Source: Thiohalomonas denitrificans (GTDB lineage Bacteria > Pseudomonadota > Gammaproteobacteria > Thiohalomonadales > Thiohalomonadaceae). Taken from it: 64,000 nt of DNA. Shown one piece after another: positions 60,664-64,000 of the stretch. The translations under genes and the position numbers were made by a program. The notes under the pieces were generated by a model. It was not told the origin of the DNA. It saw only the letters and a program-made list of their open reading frames with translations, and searched no databases. How positions within the stretch are numbered: the stretch's first letter is position 1; every line of letters starts with the position of its first letter. The stretch spans positions 1 to 64,000 of the forward strand of contig NZ_FMWD01000007.1 in the NCBI RefSeq assembly GCF_900102855.1, written 5' to 3'.

Positions 60664-62379
60664 TCAATCAGTCGCCCCATCTTTCGAGTCCTGTGAAGGG
60701 TCGTCGGCCCGCTTCTCTCCTTCGCTCAGGCGCATCGCTTGTCGCTTGCGCTCGGCCTCCCGGGCGATCTGCTGGTCGCTCTCCAGTGCCTGCAACTCCA
60801 TATCGGCCTTGTCGATTTGCAATTCGGTAGCGGTTTTCTCCGCATCGAAAATCGCCCGCCGGTGGCGGACCTCGCGCCTCTTGGCCTCGATTTCATGGTC
60901 TCGCTTGCGCTGATCGAACTGTTCGCGCAGCTCCTGCTCCTGGCGTGCGACACCGGTCAGCATCCCGCCCCTGCCGGTATAGACCGGCATGAAACGGATG
61001 CCCCGGTCGCTGATGACGAACTCGCGATACTGATTGGAGTGCGGCGAGCCGCGGGATTTTGCCACCAGCAGCGTGCGGTTGACCTCGCCGCCGATGTGAA
61101 CGTAGTCGAGGTATACGATGGTGTCGATGAGGGAGGAAAAGCCGATACCCCCCATTTCGTGAGTTTCGTGGATACCCGCGACCTGGTTGGTCAACAGCGC
61201 GGTAATGCCCCGCTCCCGGCAGTAGGTCAATAGTCGCAGCAGATAGGAGAAGGCCGCGGACTCCGACCCCATGCGTTTACACGCGGAGATGGCATCGATG
61301 ATCAGATGCCGCGGCTCGAAACTCTTTAGTAGCTTGATAGCTCGGTGCAGGTGCTCCTCCGTGCCTGCCGCCTCCGGAGCTTGCGCGAAGATCCGCAACA
61401 GGCCGGTATCGACCACGGGCTGCAGGTACAGGCCGGTGCTTCGCATCAGGGCGATGAAGTTGTTGGCCGACTCCTCGAAGTTGAGATAGAGCACCCCCTC
61501 GCCGCGCTCGCAGGCGGATTGGGCATAAGTGCTGGCGAAGGTCGACTTGCCCGTTCCGCTGGCCCCGGAGATCAACGCACAGGAACCCTGGCGCACACCG
61601 CCCCCGAGGATTTGATCGAGATCGGGCAGACCAGTGGCAACGGGACTGCCTACGGTTCGGTAGCCGAGCTCGGTGTTTACCAGCGGGTAGAGTGCGACGC
61701 CCTCATCGGAAATGGTGTAACGATGCGTACCGGCGCTGAATCCCGAACCGCGATACTTGATGACCTGCAATTCACGCCCGCCACGGGATTCGGGCGAGGC
61801 CTCCAGTTGGATGACGCAGTCGGTCAGGAACTCCAGATAGGGATACTGGAGGGTTTCGCCGATACGCTTGGCAGTGAGCACTGCGGTAAACCGCTGCTCG
61901 GTGAGCCACTCGTGCAACTGCAGCATCTCATTGCGCTCGCGCACCGGGTCATTGAAGAGGTAGAGCAGCATGTCAATGGCGTCGATGACCACGCGCCGCG
62001 CCCCCAGCCGCCGCGCCTGCCCCTCGATGAGCGCCAGAAAGCCGGTGAGGCTGAAATCGCCCGCTGCGATGGCCGAGGGCTCAGGCTTGGCATCCACCAG
62101 TGCGAGCCGGCCCTCCCGCTCCTCCCGCTCCAGGTCCCAGCCCAGGGCGGCGGTATTGCGGCGCAGTGACTCGGCGCTCTCCTCCAGGGAGAGGAACAGC
62201 CCCGCCTCGCCGGCAAGGGCGCCCGAGTGCAGCCACTGCAGCCCCACCATGGTCTTGCCCGAACCGGTACCGCCATGCACCAAAGTCGTGCGACCCTCGG
62301 GGATCCCCCCGCCGAGAATGGCATCGAGACCGTCGATACCCGTAGAGATCTTGGGTAGCTCGGTGCGTGCGAATCCCAC
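60664..62379 (-). CDS. kaiC: KaiC-family ATPase/kinase
   Basis: GTG 62379 is chosen: AGGAG lies eight bases upstream and the product then begins at the family's first strand (GFARTELPKISTGIDGLD). The 571 residues hold two RecA-like domains. CI has Walker A GGTGSGKT (36-43) and Glu67-Glu68; CII has GASGTGKST (272-280) and Glu302-Glu303. The CII segment GIGFSSLIDTIVYLDY aligns with the cyanobacterial autophosphorylation site, placing Ser415 and Ser416 at the Ser/Thr pair. Residues about 478-555 form a long charged coiled coil not found in cyanobacterial KaiC. No kaiA is nearby. Confidence 0.94.
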   Translation of the reverse strand: MGFARTELPKISTGIDGLDAILGGGIPEGRTTLVHGGTGSGKTMVGLQWLHSGALAGEAGLFLSLEESAESLRRNTAALGWDLEREEREGRLALVDAKPEPSAIAAGDFSLTGFLALIEGQARRLGARRVVIDAIDMLLYLFNDPVRERNEMLQLHEWLTEQRFTAVLTAKRIGETLQYPYLEFLTDCVIQLEASPESRGGRELQVIKYRGSGFSAGTHRYTISDEGVALYPLVNTELGYRTVGSPVATGLPDLDQILGGGVRQGSCALISGASGTGKSTFASTYAQSACERGEGVLYLNFEESANNFIALMRSTGLYLQPVVDTGLLRIFAQAPEAAGTEEHLHRAIKLLKSFEPRHLIIDAISACKRMGSESAAFSYLLRLLTYCRERGITALLTNQVAGIHETHEMGGIGFSSLIDTIVYLDYVHIGGEVNRTLLVAKSRGSPHSNQYREFVISDRGIRFMPVYTGRGGMLTGVARQEQELREQFDQRKRDHEIEAKRREVRHRRAIFDAEKTATELQIDKADMELQALESDQQIAREAERKRQAMRLSEGEKRADDPSQDSKDGATD

Positions 62380-62567
62380 AGTGATGACTCCTGGTAGATT
62401 AGATATTGGATATGGGTGGAAGGTCAGCTCTTCCAAGCCGCAAGAGTGCCAAGAATCACAGGAAGGATAGGGAATCGAAACTGGCAATGCAAAGCACGGC
62501 AGGGTAAACGCATACTCACATTTTGGCGCCGGCGAGTCCTTGATAGCAGGTACGCTGTGAATACGAA

Positions 62568-62640
62568 CCTACAGGGATGCAGGAAGTGGAGATTATGCAA
62601 TTATCTTTCGTCCGTGACGCTCGACGGCAGCATCCCTGGC
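62568..62640. repeat. Inverted repeat of the CATCCCTG type
   Basis: CCTACAGGGATGC at the left pairs with GCATCCCTGG at the right. The words CATCCCTGTAGG (as complement) and GCTCGACGGC recur in the element at 2750-2855. The 400-bp gap between kaiC and the next gene otherwise shows no gene. Confidence 0.55.
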
Positions 62641-62778
62641 GAGTGACCCCGTCTACCCAAGAGGAAAGACCAGATACAGTGTACTTGCGTCCGCCTGTGA
62701 TGGGTCCCCATGTTCATTTTGTCCGTTCGCGCACGCGCTGGGATTATTATCCGACTCCAATTGTCCTTTACTCACTTT

Positions 62779-63705
62779 ATGAAACAGATTGTGCTTCGCC
62801 TTTTCGGGCTCGAACTGCTGTTCGTGCTGCTGTGGAATTCGGGCTTCATCGCGGCCGAATACGGTTTGCCGTTCGCCTCGCCCTGGAGCTTGTTGTTCTG
62901 GCGTTATCTGATTCTGACCATCTTGCTGGGTGTCTGGCTCGGCCTGCAAGGTCGTCTGATCTGGCCGGGCGGCAGGACGGTGGGTCACACGGCCCTGGTG
63001 GGCGTTCTTGCCCATGGTGTCTGGCTCGGTTGCGTACTGATCGCCCTCTATCTGGGTCTGCCGGCGGGTATCGTCGCCTTGATCACGGCACTGCAGCCGC
63101 TTTTGACCGGCGCCCTGTCAGGCCCGATACTCGGCGAACGCACCGATGCCTGGCAATGGCTGGGATTGATTCTCGGATTTTGCGGCGTGTTGATCGCGGT
63201 GGTGGCACGGATATCACAGGACACCACGGTTGTGATTTGGGCGTATCTGATTCCCTTCGGGTCGGTGGTGGGGATTACCGCGGCGAGCCTGTTACAGCGG
63301 CACCGCCAGAAACACGGCCCGGCGACCCGTTTGCCCGATGATACCGCTCTGTTTTATCAAAGCGCGGCCACAGGACTGGCACTGCTGCTACCGGCCTGGT
63401 TGATCGAGGGCTTTGCCACCGACTGGGCCCTGCCTTTCATTGCCACCCTGAGCTGGCTGATCCTGGTCGTATCGCTGGGCGCCTACTGGAGCATGTGGCG
63501 ACTGCTGGTACGCCACGATGCCACTCGTGTGGCCAGCCTGTTCTACCTCAGCCCACCGGTGACCATGCTGATGGCCTGGGCCGCCTTTGGCGACCGGCTG
63601 ATTCTGACCGACGTGCTCGGTTTAGCCGTAGCCGGCCTGGGCGTGGTGCTGGTATACCGGCTGGGCTTTCGCCGACCCGTTATCCGAATGTTGCCTCCCA
63701 GGTAG
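62779..63705 (+). CDS. EamA/DMT-family transporter
   Basis: An inner-membrane drug/metabolite transporter with ten helices in two EamA repeats (about 10-140 and 150-295). Helix blocks such as LELLFVLLWNSGFIAAEYGLPFASPWSLLFWRY and GLPAGIVALITALQPLLTGALSG are typical, and the second repeat has VASLFYLSPPVTMLMAWAAFGDRL. ATG 62779 (MKQIVLRLFG) gives 308 residues, the usual length; the frame continues upstream to 62710 without a start signal. Substrate unknown. Divergent from the kai operon. Confidence 0.92.
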   Translation: MKQIVLRLFGLELLFVLLWNSGFIAAEYGLPFASPWSLLFWRYLILTILLGVWLGLQGRLIWPGGRTVGHTALVGVLAHGVWLGCVLIALYLGLPAGIVALITALQPLLTGALSGPILGERTDAWQWLGLILGFCGVLIAVVARISQDTTVVIWAYLIPFGSVVGITAASLLQRHRQKHGPATRLPDDTALFYQSAATGLALLLPAWLIEGFATDWALPFIATLSWLILVVSLGAYWSMWRLLVRHDATRVASLFYLSPPVTMLMAWAAFGDRLILTDVLGLAVAGLGVVLVYRLGFRRPVIRMLPPR

Positions 63706-63825
63706 TTCAGTCAACTTGTGCACCTCGGCCCTCATGCTCTGCGCGGCCAGACTGCGACACATCGCGGGGACCAAATGGGGAACACGGGGCTACCTGAATA
63801 TGGAGCCGCTTTTCGAACGGGGCGG

Positions 63826-64000
63826 CTATTTGGCATCGTCACGAGTCAACTTCTGATATACACCAAGACCGACCACCACCAAAATAGCTGCAATTAACAA
63901 GAAAGTGGGGTAGATCAACATAGTGATATCTTTTGTCCCGGCGTCAAAAACAAACACCAGCGATTCCAAGCTTACGGCAATGGCAATTATGACGAGAAAC
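63826..64000 (-). CDS. Partial membrane protein, C-terminal 57 residues
   Basis: On the minus strand a frame is open from the window edge and ends at TAG (63828-63826). It reads as two hydrophobic segments, FLVIIAIAVSLESLVFVF and YPTFLLIAAILVVVGLGVY, joined by DAGTKDITML and closed by a charged tail QKLTRDDAK. This is a membrane protein end, but the family cannot be recognised and the start lies outside. An internal ATG could also make a 31-residue protein. Confidence 0.55.
   Translation of the reverse strand, partial: FLVIIAIAVSLESLVFVFDAGTKDITMLIYPTFLLIAAILVVVGLGVYQKLTRDDAK

Overview
This window looks like a chromosomal segment of a GC-rich gammaproteobacterium with respiratory flexibility. 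Gene orders familiar from Gammaproteobacteria are visible: mrp beside metG, an rnf operon, and purN-purM next to a DUF2066, CDP-alcohol transferase, PerM-like, Hda block. The partial nosZ, a full ttrSR-ttrBCA locus, cynS, rnfABCDGE and kaiCB fit a facultatively anaerobic, possibly sulfur-metabolising lineage such as Chromatiales. That placement is inference. I saw no rRNA, tRNA, CRISPR array, prophage or intact transposase.

Layout. 1-12 kb: the 3' end of nosZ, an uncharacterised small gene, a tandem DUF1566 protein, a methyltransferase with regulatory domain, a SnoaL-like protein, a secreted HExxH protein carrying a DUF1566-like domain, an NSS-family transporter, PsiE, TraB, a Tat-exported aldo/keto reductase and a DUF6064 membrane protein. 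12-20 kb: the ttrS-ttrR two-component system and ttrBCA, separated by a short regulatory region with an exact direct repeat and a perfect FNR-type palindrome. 20-26 kb: a Crp/Fnr regulator with cynS, then argG, gloA, DUF1841 and nth among dispersed CAGAG-type inverted repeats. 26-38 kb: mgtE, rnfABCDGE (transcribed after metG), mrp and dcd. 38-45 kb: purMN, DUF2066, CDP-alcohol transferase, PerM-like, hda, DUF2069 and wrbA. 45-51 kb: two DUF4398 lipoproteins (one with LysM) whose promoters look alike, two periplasmic thioredoxin-fold proteins, a TolC-HlyD pair without a pump, acylphosphatase and a lytic transglycosylase.

51-64 kb is the accessory part. It has two large lipoproteins, a 5' fragment of a group II intron just behind a terminator, a subtilase with an I9-like domain at each end, a stretch of about 680 bp with no recognisable gene, and a tightly overlapping kaiC-kaiB-histidine kinase operon. 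A drug/metabolite transporter and a gene cut by the window edge close it.

How parts may work together. TtrSR probably senses a sulfur compound and switches on ttrBCA, with the FNR-type site adding oxygen or NO control. The Crp/Fnr protein 7 kb away keeps the ExxSR recognition helix expected for such a site but lacks an FNR-like cysteine cluster. KaiC, KaiB and the kinase are likely co-translated as one signalling module with no kaiA and no adjacent response regulator. Start codons were chosen by Shine-Dalgarno position and operon overlap where these were informative.
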